A DNA stretch of 64,000 bases, taken from NCBI RefSeq assembly GCF_947179165.1, contig NC_077242.1, positions 45,215,097-45,279,096 on the forward strand, in the 5' to 3' direction. Under the pieces are notes generated by a model that saw only the letters and a program-made list of their open reading frames with translations, ran no database searches and was not told where the DNA came from. Positions 1 through 11,128 of this stretch are shown here, one piece after another. Every line of letters begins with the position of its first letter. The stretch's first letter is position 1. The DNA is from Solanum dulcamara (lineage: Eukaryota; Streptophyta; Magnoliopsida; Solanales; Solanaceae). The position numbers and the translations under genes are program-made.

Positions 1-520
1 CCATTTCCGAAGGCAATTCCAACTCATAGGCAACCTTGCCAACCCGCTTCAAGATTCTATAAGGCCCTATATACCTAGGTGATCCATCTCCCTTTCTTAC
101 CAAACCGAACCACACCCTTCATGGGTGAAACCTTCAAATACACCAAATTATCCATATTAAACTCAAGATCCCTTCTTCTAGTATCAGAATAGGACTTTTG
201 ACGACTTTGAGCCATCTTCAACCTTTCTGTAATGACCTTCACCTTCTATAAAGCATCAAGAACTAAATTGGCACCTAACAAGTCCATATCACCTACCTTA
301 AACCCACCAACCAGAGATCCACATTATCTCCCATACAAAGCCTCAAACTATGTCATCTCAATACTTGAGTGGTAGCTATTATTATAGGCAAATTCGATGA
401 GCGGTAGGTGATCATCCCAATTTCCTTTAAACTCCAACACACAAGCCCTTAACATATACTCTAGTGTTTTAATGGCCCTTTCAACTTACCCATCGGTTTG
501 AGGATGGAATGTAGTGCTTA
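1..520 (-). pseudogene. Integrase C-terminal remnant of element C
   Basis: Minus-strand translation of about 1-120 gives the motif SPRYIGPYRILKRVG followed by a YELELP segment. This is the conserved integrase C-terminal region of plant gypsy polyproteins, just before the chromodomain-like tail. Up to 520 the reading continues through the SRQKSY-like region in broken frames, and there is no single open frame. The polyprotein end is cut off by the window start. Family assignment is from the characteristic motif, not from a search. Confidence 0.75.
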
Positions 521-523
521 ACT

Positions 524-990
524 TTACCTTAGTTCCGAGGCCCCTTTGAAATAGCCTCCAAAAGGGAGAAGTGAATTGGGTAACACGATCCGAAATAATT
601 GACAACAGAAAACCAACTCCCGAATATACAACTTGGCATAGTATTCAATTCTATAGGAAGTCTTGGCCAGTAAAAGGTGAGCTGACGTGGTCATTCTATC
701 AATAATTACCCAAATTGAGTCATGACACTTTTGGGTATGAGGCAATCCCACCACAAAATTCATATTCACATCTTTGCACTTCCAAGTAGAGATTTCAATG
801 TCTTGGGTCAGGCCACTCGGCCTTTGATGTCCGGCCTTCACTTGTTGGCAATTCGGACATTCAGACACACACCTTGCTATATATTCTTCTTCATGCCACC
901 CCACCAATAGAACTCCTTTAAGTCTCGATATATTTTTGTCAAACTGAAATGAATAGAATATGAAGAATTATGAGAATCCATCAAGATCAA
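524..990 (-). pseudogene. Integrase zinc-binding and catalytic-core remnant of element C
   Basis: An open stretch at 524-907 on the minus strand starts in the HHCC zinc-binding region (CVSECPNCQQVKAGHQRPSG) and runs into the catalytic core. The segment DSIWVIIDRMTTSAH includes the usual second core aspartate. The frame is lost after about residue 95, in the stretch that should read into the HGVP-SIISDRG region, so the catalytic triad is not intact. It follows RNase H and precedes the C-terminal remnant at 1-520, as expected for one polyprotein. Confidence 0.8.
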
Positions 991-995
991 ACTCC

Positions 996-1590
996 TTATG
1001 ATATCCACATTTGGAACATATAACTGACCTTGGTAATATAGCACTCCATCTCCCCTTGTGAAAAGACCTCTACCTTCTTTTCCTTCACTAACTTCCTTAA
1101 CTCAACAAATGTCGAGTCAAGGTCTTGTTTTGACTTGACATCCATCACCAAGGAGGATTCGCACCCATTATGAACAACCATACCACCACCATCTTTCACC
1201 AACTCCCTCTTGCCTTCATCCACATGAGCCACACTTCTCATAGACACTCTACTAATTACATTGGCAACCACATTGGCTTTACCCAGATTATAATGCATAC
1301 TATGCCATAGTCCTTGAGGAGATCTAGCCATCTTGTTTTCCTTAGATTAAGGTCCCTTTGGGTGAACACATATTGAAAACTTTTATGATCGATATACACA
1401 TCTAGATGCACCTAGAGCTAATGCCACCAAATCTTTGAGGAAGAAACTACGGCCTCCAAATCAAGATCATGGGTAGGGTTGTTATGTTCATGCACTTTCA
1501 ATTGCCTAGAAGCATAGGCTATAACCTTACCCTTTTGCATCAAGACAAAACCCAACCCAATCTTCTAAGCATCACAATAAACCACAAACC
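996..1590 (-). pseudogene. RNase H and connection region of element C
   Basis: Minus-strand translation of about 1330-1590 contains the RNase H motifs [15 protein letters not shown] and DHKSFQYVFTQRDLNLR, with internal stops. The downstream open stretch 996-1331 contains GKANVVANVISRVSMRSVAH, the conserved sequence linking RNase H to integrase (usually with a DALSR core, here NVISR). In a living element this degrades the RNA of the RNA/DNA hybrid during reverse transcription. It lies directly after RT and before the integrase HHCC region. Confidence 0.8.
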
Positions 1591-1591
1591 A

Positions 1592-2355
1592 TTATAATCC
1601 TTCCGATAAAGTTAAAATAAGAGTGGAGGTAAGTCGATCTTTCAAGGTTTGGAAATGCTTCTCACACTCATCCGTCCATATGAATTTTTCCTTCTTTTGG
1701 GTCAATTTAGTCATAGGAGATGAGATGGAAGAAAACCCTTCAATGAACCTTTTATAGTACGCGGCTAGACCCAAGGAGCTCCTAATATCTGAAGGAGATA
1801 ATGGTCTAGGCCGATTCTTGACCGCCTCTATTTTCATAGGATCAACCTTGATCCCATCACCGAACACTATGTGACCTAGGAAGGCCACCTCATTCAACCA
1901 AAATTCACATTTGTTAAATTTTGCAAACAATTGCCTATCCCTCAATGTTAGAAGTATGAACCTCATGTGATTCTTATGTTCTTCCTCACCTCGAGAGTAG
2001 ACCAAAATGTCATCAATGAAGACCACAATAAAAGTATCAAGGTAGGGTTTGAACACCCTATTCATTAGGTCCATAAAAACCATTGGTGCATTCGTCAACC
2101 CAAAACTCATCACTACAAACTCGAAGTGACCATACCTAGTTCAAAATACCGTCTTGGGAATATTACACTTCCTCACCCTTAGTTGTTGATAGTTGGACGA
2201 AGATTTACCTTGGAGAAGTGGTTTGCCCCTTGCAATTGATTAAATAAGTCATTTATTCTAGAGAATGGGTACTTATTCTTAATGTTCATCATATTCAATT
2301 GGTGGTAGTCTATGCACATTCAAAGTGACCCATATTTCTTTCTTACAAACAGCAT
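1592..2355 (-). pseudogene. Reverse transcriptase remnant of element C
   Basis: The minus-strand open stretch 1592-2113 (173 residues) carries the RT active-site box [11 protein letters not shown], then [16 protein letters not shown] and [21 protein letters not shown], which are the palm and thumb signatures of Ty3/gypsy RT. Upstream, about 2281-2355, the MCIDYHQLN motif (normally MCIDYRQLN) is readable but out of frame with the rest. The RT N-terminus is lost at the junction with the B-type fragment near 2355. The catalytic aspartate pair is intact, but the gene as a whole is not. Confidence 0.88.
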
Positions 2356-3268
2356 GGGGACTTCAGCATTATTCAGTAGCCAACCCCTAAGGATTGGGAA
2401 AAAGAGAAGAAAAACCCAAAAGATAGGGTGCCAGTTAAAGTTTGGAAGAAAGTCGAGAAGAACTATACGAGGCTAACAATTCCCAAGTTATCTGCGTCAT
2501 ATATGGTTGGCTTTAAGAGTAACTGAGATGATCGTCCACCACTTATTAAGGTTACTTACCATAATGGCTACCACTTTGGTATCCCAATGACTCCGTACAA
2601 GACTGGTAGAATAAGACGTGCAAGTCCCCTATTGGATGGGTAGATGTTAGAACGACTAAGTTAAAAAGGCCCCGACATGATTAAACAAGCTATTGACTAA
2701 AAACCCAGAGTCGGCAAGAATGATATACAGATAATAGACATCGACATTCAGAGTTCAAATTGATGATTGGATGTTCATAACGGAGTCACACAGAAAAGGG
2801 AACTAACCCAAAATATATTAGACTATATCAAGTTGATCATAAGGTGGGCAACACAGCTAGTAAGTTGCGCTTACCACCTTATTTGGAAACTGTACGCCCA
2901 GTCCATCAGATAGGAATGCTTCGCAAAGATACTAACGAGCCACCAAGGGTATGTTCCATAAATATGGTCCAAGAGATGGAGTCCTATGAGGCAAAAAACC
3001 TATTGCCATCTTAGATTGGCGAACTGGAAGATCGTAGACTAAAGACGTGTCTTCCATCAAGATATGATAGAAAAACCAAAACCAGAAAGAGGATGATCGG
3101 GGAACTGAAGAGAACATGAAATACAAGTATTTGCACCTGTAAACGATATTTACAGGTAACCCCAATTCCTGAAACACGTATATGAAGTATTGGTATGGAA
3201 GTATGTGTTAAAAAAATAGCAAAGAATCTCCCTACGATTTGTATAAGGTGCTAAAAGAAGTTTTGTCT

Positions 3269-3304
3269 AACATTCGGGGACGAATGTTCTAAAGGGGGGA
3301 AGGA
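3269..3304 (+). promoter_or_regulatory. Polypurine tract with upstream palindrome (B-type fragment)
   Basis: AAAGGGGGGAAGGA at 3291-3304 directly abuts the LTR start TGTTACACCCC. This is the expected primer site for plus-strand DNA synthesis. Just upstream (3269-3288) is an inverted repeat with 8-base arms AACATTCG and CGAATGTT. The same pair of signals stands before the 3' LTRs of A1, A2 and B2. Confidence 0.8.
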
Positions 3305-6300
3305 TGTTACACCCCACCCTTTTTAAACTCGGAATGTCTCATAAGTTCCTTGGACATTATCATGTGAGCCGTATACGCTACGACACTATCAAACGACTCT
3401 AAGGAAGGGAGAATGTGATACCCCATAGTAGAGAAGGTTGGAGATGAAATCATAGGAGTCCGGAAGGAATTGGAGGCCAAGTAATGGGTCGTACGACTCA
3501 ATTTATCTATGTAAGCTACAAACTCGGAAGTCTTTAATACTTAAGCTATTGGAGTACGTACCAAGCTTGGGTAGCATGGGTTACATAGGCTCTTAAAATA
3601 AGACGAGATTACGAACCTACGAGAGGGAGCAAAAACTAGGTTCCGAACTTACGAAAGTGAAGCAAGCAGGTGACAAGCAAGCACCTCAAGCAAGAAGGTG
3701 ACAATCAAGTACGTGACTCACCTGCCTTCTTGGGGGGGACCCCGCTGCCACGTGGCGGTGCGTGATAGGTCGCATGAGCCTAGGTGGCGTCCTAGGGGGC
3801 TGCCACGTGTCACCCTAAGGGGATGCCATGTGGCACCTTATTAAAAGGTGGATATATACATATTAATGACTCTTAAGTCATTTAGAGTCCAAAATCAGCC
3901 AAAGAATAGAGAAAAAAACGTGAGAGAAGAGGCAGCCATGGTTGGAAAAGTTTAAGGTAAGTTCCTTGATTTTTCTTTCGTGAATTAATTAGCTACGGTG
4001 TTCCTCAAGCACATGGAGATGTATATATATGTATATTATGATGACTAAGAAGTCATTTATTCAGCTGTACACTTGGAAAAAATTGGACAGAAACGTGAGA
4101 GGAAGAAGAGAGGAGGGCTACGGCCTAGGGGCTGCCAAGGTACGCCTCCGAGCTTCGCTCCGTAAATAAATTATCTAAGGTATACTAAGATGAATTTAGG
4201 GTGCTAATAACATAAATTTACTGCTTGGGGCAGCGAGGAAGTCGCACAAACAGCCCGCTCAATTTCAGCGCGTTTGAAGAAGTTTCGAGTTGCGATTTGA
4301 CAATTTTGGCCAATTCCGGGTAAGGTAAGGTTTCTCCTTTTAATTTGGACTTTATGGAATTTTTATATAGTGTGTTACACGCCCTATAGGTGGCTGGAAA
4401 TATGAAAATGGCATAGAAATACTTGGCATTCGGAATAAACGAAATTATAGTCGTTATAGTCGAATTGTCGTCAAAGTAAGGCGTTGTTCTTGTCAGTTGC
4501 TGCTGCAGGGGTGTGGTGTGTTATTTCAGGGCCTAAATATGTTCTAATATGGGTTAGGTTGATGCTGGTTGAAGCCACATGACCCCCCGTTGTGTATAAT
4601 TAAAGTCGTTACAAAATAAAGGCTAGACACCCTATTGTGATATCGTATTTTTGAATAAGTCATTTGGAGTTTATGTGGTATATTGTTGGTATGAATTGCT
4701 GCAGGTTGTTGTGGTTGATTGGATGTAGGTCTTAGGGACCTAATTGGAAATTTGGATAGGGCACATTATAGGGGAGGTGCTGCCCAATTTTTGTTAACGC
4801 CTTAACAAACTAAAGAACTAGTCGAGGAAACGACTAAGGAAATAGATTCCATTAATACTAATGTGTAACCTAAGATGATGGAAAGCTAAGAGTAGTTGAT
4901 ATTTGTATTACTTTCATATTGAATAGGTTCATAGGACGAAAAGACGAGCAAGATAAAGAGTAACTCCCAAGAGGTATGTGAAGCTTCTCTTGGTATGTTT
5001 TTGGTATAGGTATGTAAAGCCTATCTTTTCTCTTTTGGCATGTCTTAGATGTAAGAAGAATATGATATGAGCTTTGGGGGTAATTCCATTCCCAGGTTCT
5101 GAATATGACTTAGGACCCTCACTTACTTTTGAATGTTAAACTTTAAAGTAGTAAGCGGCTATTTCCGAGTCTTCTATATGACTGTATAACAATTGATTCG
5201 ACTAAACTCTTGTTTGTAAAAAAAAGAAAGGCTCTGAGATAATCAATGCTCGGACTGCTATAAGATATTTCACTTTGGCATACGTCTAAGATTTCTAAAA
5301 AACTCCTTCTTACATAGTCCTTAGTGACAGTTAGAGAGTATACGTCAGATACCTTCTGCCCTGATCCCTAGGTGATGGTTCACTTGACGACTTCATTGAG
5401 TCTCAGATAATGATTTAAACTGTGTTTTTTTTTCTCACTACTCTACTCGTGTATACTATAACACTTCTTCTCCGAGTCCCAAGCCGGTTATCAGATTCGT
5501 GCAATTTACTGCATTATCCATCGAGCCCTTCACTAGAAGGCTGGGTACGTATGTATATATATAATGATGATGTATTGTAATAAGGTGGCGATGGCACGGG
5601 GCCTAATACTGATACTACAAATATGATTCACCAGATCCCTGAAAGGGCCGGGTATATTGAAAATTTGAGCATGCATGTTTTTGTGATTCACAGAGCACTG
5701 GTACATGTTTCTGATTTGATAGTTGGTTCCCCTGCTTCTCTATTTTGGATATACCTCCAGTTGTACTATGTTACATTTTACATACTCAGTACATATGTCG
5801 TACTGACCCCCTTTCTCGGGGGGCTGCGTTTATGCCCGCAGGTATAGATACAGGTTTTGGGAGTCCGTCAGCTTAGGATTCCACACAGCTCAGCTGAAGA
5901 GGCTCCATTGTATCGGGTCCTAGTTTTTGATACTATCCATTGATGTATAACATTGTTTTGTCCATTCAGGGGTACGGCGGGGGCCCTGTCCCGCTATATA
6001 TTGTTATTTATATTTTTAGAGGTCTGCATACATGTATATGTGGGTTGTGTGTGTCAGTTTGATTCAGCTGAGTCTACATGATACATTATATATGTTAATA
6101 TGTTATGGCAGCCTTGTCGGCTTACGTGCCCTATCATGTTTTGGTACAAATAAAAAGGGCTACAGGTTTATGAAATGTTATCGCCCAGTGGAGCTTTGTT
6201 GCATGATATTGTCTTATTTATGATTCAATGTGACCACAGCTAATAGATATGTGTATGGAGGGTCCAAGTCGGACCCCAATTGCGGCTTACGGTGTTGGGT

Positions 6301-6307
6301 CGTGACA
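3305..6307 (+). repeat. B-type 3' LTR, about 3.0 kb
   Basis: It starts TGTTACACCCCACCC right after the polypurine tract and ends GGTCGTGACA, giving TGT...ACA ends. Inside are features shared by all A and B LTRs: G-box-type CACGTGG and CACGTGT sites near 3760-3810, a TATA-like stretch near 3850, GGCAGCCATGG followed by AAGGTAAGT near 3930-3962, and CCGAGTCCC or CCGAGCCC units near 5400-5560. Short reading frames here (for example 5623-5847) are not genes. They recur in each LTR copy with differing disruptions. Confidence 0.82.
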
Positions 6308-7130
6308 GTATTGGTGGAACCTTATCCCACATATCATTGCCCACCGTGGCCTTTGTCGTTGTTACCATAGCCAAACCTTTGAGGGTTGAACCCTCCACCA
6401 TCCACTCTAGCTTTCTTGAACACTCTAGACCTCTCCCTCAACTTCTCTTCTTCGATTTGTTCGGCATAGGTCATTAATCAGGAGATGTCTATCTCTTTAA
6501 CCAACATGGCCTCTTTACAATCCTTGGACACCAAGCTTGTGACACTAGAAATAAACTTGCTCATTCTTGACCGGGGGTCGGAGACCATAAGGAAAGGGAG
6601 AATACTTGCACAATTTTGTGAATTTGAGGGTATACTTCCTTTACGGAGGTTGATAAAGTCTTGGATTGTTGCCTCCCTTATCTACAATGGGAAGAAGCGG
6701 TCTAGAAAGGCGCCTTTGAACTCTTCCCATCCTATTGACACCATTTTTTCATCCCTCTCAACAAGCCATTGCTCATTCCACACTCAAGCCATCTTTGAGT
6801 TGATAGGCCACTAGCTCAGCCTTCTCATTCGGTGGCACACCCATGATAACCACAATTAGATACACCTCATCTATGAACTCTATAGGATCCTCATCTAATT
6901 TAGTACCATCAAATTCAGGCGGATTCATCCTTTGGAAATCCCAAATCCTAAAGACCGAATTTTGCACTTGAGGAAGAGGTACACATTGATGCCCTTTGTT
7001 GGCTATGGCTTGAGACAACAATGTAATGACATTTTGAAACTTAGCATGGGTTACCCCTTCCTCGTGATGTGGGATATTGAGAACCATAGGAGCTTCATCC
7101 TCATCATCAACCCTTTCTCTTGGAAGATCT
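6308..7130 (-). pseudogene. gag remnant of element C (capsid and basic tail)
   Basis: The minus-strand open stretch 6773-7087 (104 residues) reads FQRMNPPEFDGTKLDEDP, then EFIDEVYLIV and PPNEKAELVAYQLKDG. This matches the conserved capsid block of plant Ty3/gypsy (Tekay-like) Gag proteins. Further along the minus strand, about 6320-6480, a basic stretch with EQIEEEKLRERSRV is readable out of frame. That is the Gag C-terminal tail before the zinc knuckle. The zinc knuckle itself is not seen, because the sequence breaks at the B-type insert. Gag forms the particle that packages element RNA; this copy cannot. Confidence 0.82.
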
Positions 7131-7338
7131 CTTCCACGAGGAATGATCTAAAGAATAGAAAATGGGTCGTTAGTCATTGCAAGTCTTAAGACACTCTAAG
7201 GCACGATGTGAATTTGAAAGAAGTGAAAAAATTCCTAAATATCCCATAGTCTCCTATTCATAGTTGTGGCGCGCTTCGCAACCATGAATAAAACCTTATT
7301 TGACATAGTATGTTGGACTCCAAGGACCATTTCAAAAC
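7131..7338 (-). other. 5' untranslated/gag leader of element C
   Basis: About 200 bases between the primer binding site and the readable Gag block. The sequence around 7090-7140 gives the acidic/basic leader GRDLPREKG before the capsid block, but there is no clean start codon context. Nothing else was recognised. Confidence 0.5.
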
Positions 7339-7355
7339 CTCGTACTCTGATACCA
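7339..7355 (-). promoter_or_regulatory. Primer binding site of element C
   Basis: On the minus strand TGGTATCAGAG (7345-7355) lies 4 bases after the LTR end. It matches the complement of the 3' end of plant initiator tRNA-Met. Similarity to the tRNA stops after about 11 bases. Confidence 0.8.
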
Positions 7356-7359
7356 AGAT

Positions 7360-9619
7360 TGTCACAACCCAAGCCTAGGGTCTAAATGTGACACGGTGAA
7401 TAAAGAACCCCGAAGGCACCTTACCTAAGCATCTTAGCATTTCTTGAACAATTCATCAATAATGACAAACACAAGCGGAAACATAAGGGGTAATCGGGAC
7501 TAAGGAATTTTGCATTCAATATGATTCAAAGTCAACATATCACCATTTACTCTGTCCATCAATACCTTCTACATTAAGACTTGGCGGGGGCTAAGACATG
7601 TCACTAGCTCACCCTCAAGATTCAGTCAAAATACCAATATGTAACTCGAATGTCTAAACATAACATAAAGCTATATAGGTTAGGAGTATTGTTCCCAAAA
7701 TATGGGAACACACAAGAAGCGGTAACCTTTGACTATCAACTTAGCCACATGGAGGAGAGTGTGGAGCAACGCCAGTTCCTACATGGTGATACCATGTAGG
7801 CAAAAGTATGTGTTAGTATTTTGAATGTACTAAGTATGAGAGTATGCTATAATGAAGAACATCAACTCATATATATAAGCAATATGCAATAATGAATTCA
7901 TGTATGAGAAACATCATATGGAACCTTAAAACATTCATTTTGTGGGAAAGTGATTGTACCGATATTTAAGACCATGCGAGCTATTACATGGAATCTAACA
8001 TAACCCTCTATATTGGTACAAGGAGACTACTTTCCAGGTAGAGCTCCTTCAACTTTAAGATTTCTTTAACTTTAACTTTAATGGCTAAACGTGGAACCAC
8101 TAGCCTAGAATAGCAAATGAGGGCCACTATGTTGGCGCATAGTTAATGCATCATGAGACTTTACTTAAAGACCCTTTAGATCGAGCTCCGATCTACATGC
8201 AACATTCGGTGATAGGTCAATCCCATGGTATAAAATTTAAACATAATAATAGCATAAGCATTTATATAACTTTAACATAAATCATCATTCGGTTGAATAG
8301 CTCATTAAAACCTTTCATTTTATTCAATGCGAGAATTGTCCTTTCACATTGAAACCTTACTTTTGCTAAGAAGCCTTTTCATAAATCAATCATTTCATAA
8401 GACTCCCATTACGCAAACATCTGTTTCATATCATTCGTTTGGAGTGAAGCTTTTATTTCAACTTTACTTTAACATAAGGAAATTGGGTGGGTTCATTTCA
8501 TGAAAAGATTCAAGCATTTAAACAATACTTGCATGCATGAGAGTGATGAAAATGCATCAAAATACACATCTTAAAACAACCCACCATATATGCCTTAAAA
8601 CCCTTTTCAAGACTTCATATAGGCACTTTAACAAATTATTCATTTTATGAAATCAAGAGCCAATATATATCAATATATGTAACTAACTTAAAATACAACA
8701 TAATCTATGCATTTAGAGTCATTGTGTAAAAGCCTATAAGAATCCATCATATGGAAATTTGAATAGCAAGTTGAAAATTCAGTTGAGATCCATGGCTGGA
8801 AGAACCTATGGATGAAAAACCCACATACCTTAGGAACACAAAATCCCTATGAAAACCTTAAGAAGAAAGGAGACTTGAAATACCTTGAGATGAAAACCCA
8901 AGCCTTGCCTTGAAGTTCTTGGAAGAGTTTGAGAGTAGGGGAAATTTAGTATAGTGAGTCTAAGTATGGAGAATTAGGGTTTTATAGGTCTTAGAGTCTT
9001 TAGATAGAAGAACTCAGCCTCCAAAACAACATCATTTCAAAATAAAATATAAGAAAAGACTAAAATGCCCGTTTAGAGATCTGGACGGAAAGGACTTCAT
9101 GGGGACCCTTAATGGTCCGTAGTTCTCACCACGGCCCATAGTGAGGTCCCGTGGTAAGGGATTTAAGAATATTTGGAAAAGGGCCTGTAGGGTAGTCTTT
9201 GAAGTTTCAGCACGAGACACCTTCACAGGCCGTGAAAGGTAACCGTGGTGCAAGTCCTACAGGTGCACTCACAGAGTATCCACCACGAGTACACACTATA
9301 TTCCGTGGAGGGTTCCACAATCCACTATGGTCATCTTTGGACCTTGCCTTAGGAAATTTCCTGAGGGTCTTAGGGAGGGGTCACCATAGAGGGTTTCACG
9401 GCCCATTGTTCTCTCCATGGTCCTCCTTCGTTGTTAGCACCCCTCCCCCTATAATTTAAGTCTCTAAATATCTACCATGATTTTTCATCACGATCTGTGA
9501 TATATAGCATGGACCGTGGTGGCCTCCGTGGCCAGTGTTTGGTGCTAATTTTTGTAACTTTCTGAAATTTCATCTTTTGTTCCTCGGTTTTGGACCTTTC
9601 ACATTTCTGGGGTCTTACA
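7360..9619 (-). repeat. 5' LTR of element C, 2260 bp
   Basis: On the plus strand it runs from TGTCACAACCC to GGGGTCTTACA, so on the element strand it starts TGTAAGACCCC and ends GGGTTGTGACA. The PBS follows at one end and integrase sequence of element D at the other. Near its U3 end (about 9090-9540) are many short imperfect palindromes built on CCACGG/CCGTGG, including ATGGACCGTGGTGG. The reading frames 9032-9253 and 9199-9459 fall in this palindrome-rich stretch and are not convincing genes. Confidence 0.8.
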
Positions 9620-10372
9620 TCACTGCACAATTTTTAAAGTCCTTTTAGAAAGGTTTGAGTTCAAAGGTGAATCTTAAATAGTCAACCAGAGTATATGATT
9701 TAAACTCTTGAGGATATGTCAAGAGCCTGTGTTATCGACTTCAAACGTAATTAGGATGACCACTTGCCTATTATTGAGTTTGCTTATAATAATATCTTTC
9801 ATTTGAGTATTCAAATGGCTCCATATGAGGCTCTTTATGAGAGGAGATATAGATCTCCGATTGGCTGGTTTGAAGTTGGTGAAGATGAATTGATAGGGCT
9901 AGACTTAGTTCATCAACCTATGAAGAAAGTGAAAATCATCCAAGAAAGGAGAAAGACTACACAAAGTCGTCAAAAGTCCTACACTGATGTTGGGAGTAGA
10001 CACCTAGAGTTTGAGGTAAATGATTGGGTGTCTCTGAAAGTTTCACCTATGAAGGAAGTTTGAGATTTGGGAAGAAAGGGAAGTTGAGTCCCCGATACAT
10101 TGGTCCTTACCAGATTATCAAGAGGGTTGGAAATATCGCCTATGAACTAGAGTTTGAATCAGAGTTGGATGTCGTTTATCTAGTGTTCGATATTTCCATG
10201 CTTAAGAAATGCTTGGGAGATCCTTCACTCATTATCCCTACAGAAAACATTGGAGTGAAAAATAGCTTATCTTATGAGGAGTTCCATGTCCAAATTCTTG
10301 ATCATAAAGTTCGTAAGTTGATGACCAAAGAGGTCACTTCAGTCGAATTTTTGTGGAGAAATATTTTTGTAA
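9620..10372 (+). pseudogene. Integrase remnant of element D (host of element C)
   Basis: Plus-strand translation shows the second half of a Ty3/gypsy integrase. A broken FTA-FLKSF segment at the very start is followed by [63 protein letters not shown] and DISMLKKCLGDPS, ending near TSVEFLWRN. A one-base loss near 10058 shifts the frame between the open stretches 9764-10063 and 10024-10413, and several stops lie before 9764. The end runs straight into LTR sequence at about 10373 with no chromodomain tail or polypurine tract, so a deletion joined them. Confidence 0.85.
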
Positions 10373-10640
10373 CCTCAGAATGTCTCATAAGTTCCTTGGA
10401 CATTATCAGGTGAGCCGTATCCACTACGATACTATCAAACGACAATCCTCAAATAATAGTTCATGACGATTGTTATACCGAGTCGCAGATAATGAGCTAA
10501 TTGCATATGGTGACTCACTACTCTACTCGTGCATGTTGTTAATATATCTTTCACCAAGTCCCATAAAGGGTTGAGTACGATATATGATGACATAATTATT
10601 CACCGAGTCCCCTGAAGGGTCGGGTAGAAGAATTCATAAA
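10373..10640 (+). repeat. Internally deleted fragment of an A/B-type LTR
   Basis: The first about 70 bases (CTCAGAATGTCTCATAAGTT...) match the LTR start region of B-type copies such as 3305 and 16909. From about 10440 the sequence jumps to the distal LTR part with CTCACTACTCTACTCGTGC and two CACC(A/G)AGTCCC units. Some 2 kb of LTR between these parts is missing. Transition into the next segment is at about 10640. Confidence 0.65.
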
Positions 10641-11128
10641 AGAGAACTTGAGAAAACAATGGGACTCCATGGATGAAATGGTTCATGCATAAATTCCTGC
10701 ATACCTTGATCACTTTGAAGCCCTAAATGAATTGAATTGGAGGTTTGACCTTAAATTCTCTAGAAATTTGCTTGAGAAAGAAAAAGATCCTTAAGAGAGA
10801 GCCTTAGAGAGAAGATTTAGGGATTTGGGTGTTAGGGTGAGAATGAGAGAGTTAGGAGGGCTTAGGGTAGTTAATAGAATAGAATAAGCCCCCAAAACCT
10901 TCCATATTTATTAACGAGTCAATAAGAAAACTACCAAAACACCCCTAACTTAACAGCTTGAAGTAGCCTTGATGGAAATACCACCACATTCCTTAAAGCT
11001 AACCAAGAGTCATGGTGATGATCATGATCCTGAAGGATGGACTGGGTCATGTAGGGTGACTTCCACGGAGGCCACCACAGCTCGTGGTGCCCACTATAGG
11101 TTGTGGTTCCCATATTGGTCCTCACCCT
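10641..11128 (-). repeat. Fragment resembling the type C LTR
   Basis: Layout resembles the U3/R part of the LTR at 7360-9619. It has 'catggatgaaa', a purine-rich leader, 'gagagagttaggaggg', and then CCACGG-type palindromes with ACTTCCACGGAGGCCACCAC near 11060. It ends where a type A LTR starts at 11129. No coding remnant was seen, and I did not find both termini. Confidence 0.5.

Larger units (their letters stand above)
2356..6307 (+). mobile_element. 5'-truncated B-type LTR element (3' internal end plus 3' LTR)
   Basis: It starts in sequence also found in B1 and B2 (GCATTATTCAGTAGCC...CCTAAGGATTG), then passes a decayed integrase/chromodomain end (about 3061-3150), a polypurine tract and a complete LTR. 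The 5' LTR and first half are absent. The sequence after the LTR (GTATT) has no partner at the left edge, so no target duplication is visible. The left joint falls in a shared GGGGACT-like stretch. It separates the gag (6308-7130) and pol (1-2355) parts of element C. Confidence 0.75.
1..9619 (-). mobile_element. Element C: Ty3/gypsy chromovirus-like retrotransposon, partial and interrupted
   Basis: On the minus strand the order is 5' LTR (7360-9619), primer binding site, gag remnant (6308-7130), then reverse transcriptase, RNase H and integrase (2355 down to 1). This is the RT-RNase H-integrase order of Ty3/gypsy. The left end and 3' LTR lie outside the window. Between the gag C-terminus and the N-terminal part of RT, a B-type fragment (2356-6307) sits where zinc-knuckle and protease sequence should be, so that part is missing. 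The element lies inside the integrase of a plus-strand element (D), with TCACT next to the LTR end as the likely target duplication. Frameshifts and stops make it inactive. Confidence 0.85.

Noticed and set aside
7339..7355. Endogenous pararetrovirus, because these also use initiator tRNA-Met priming
   Set aside because: Direct LTRs, polypurine tracts next to LTRs, target duplications and integrase remnants identify LTR retrotransposons; no movement or coat protein was seen.
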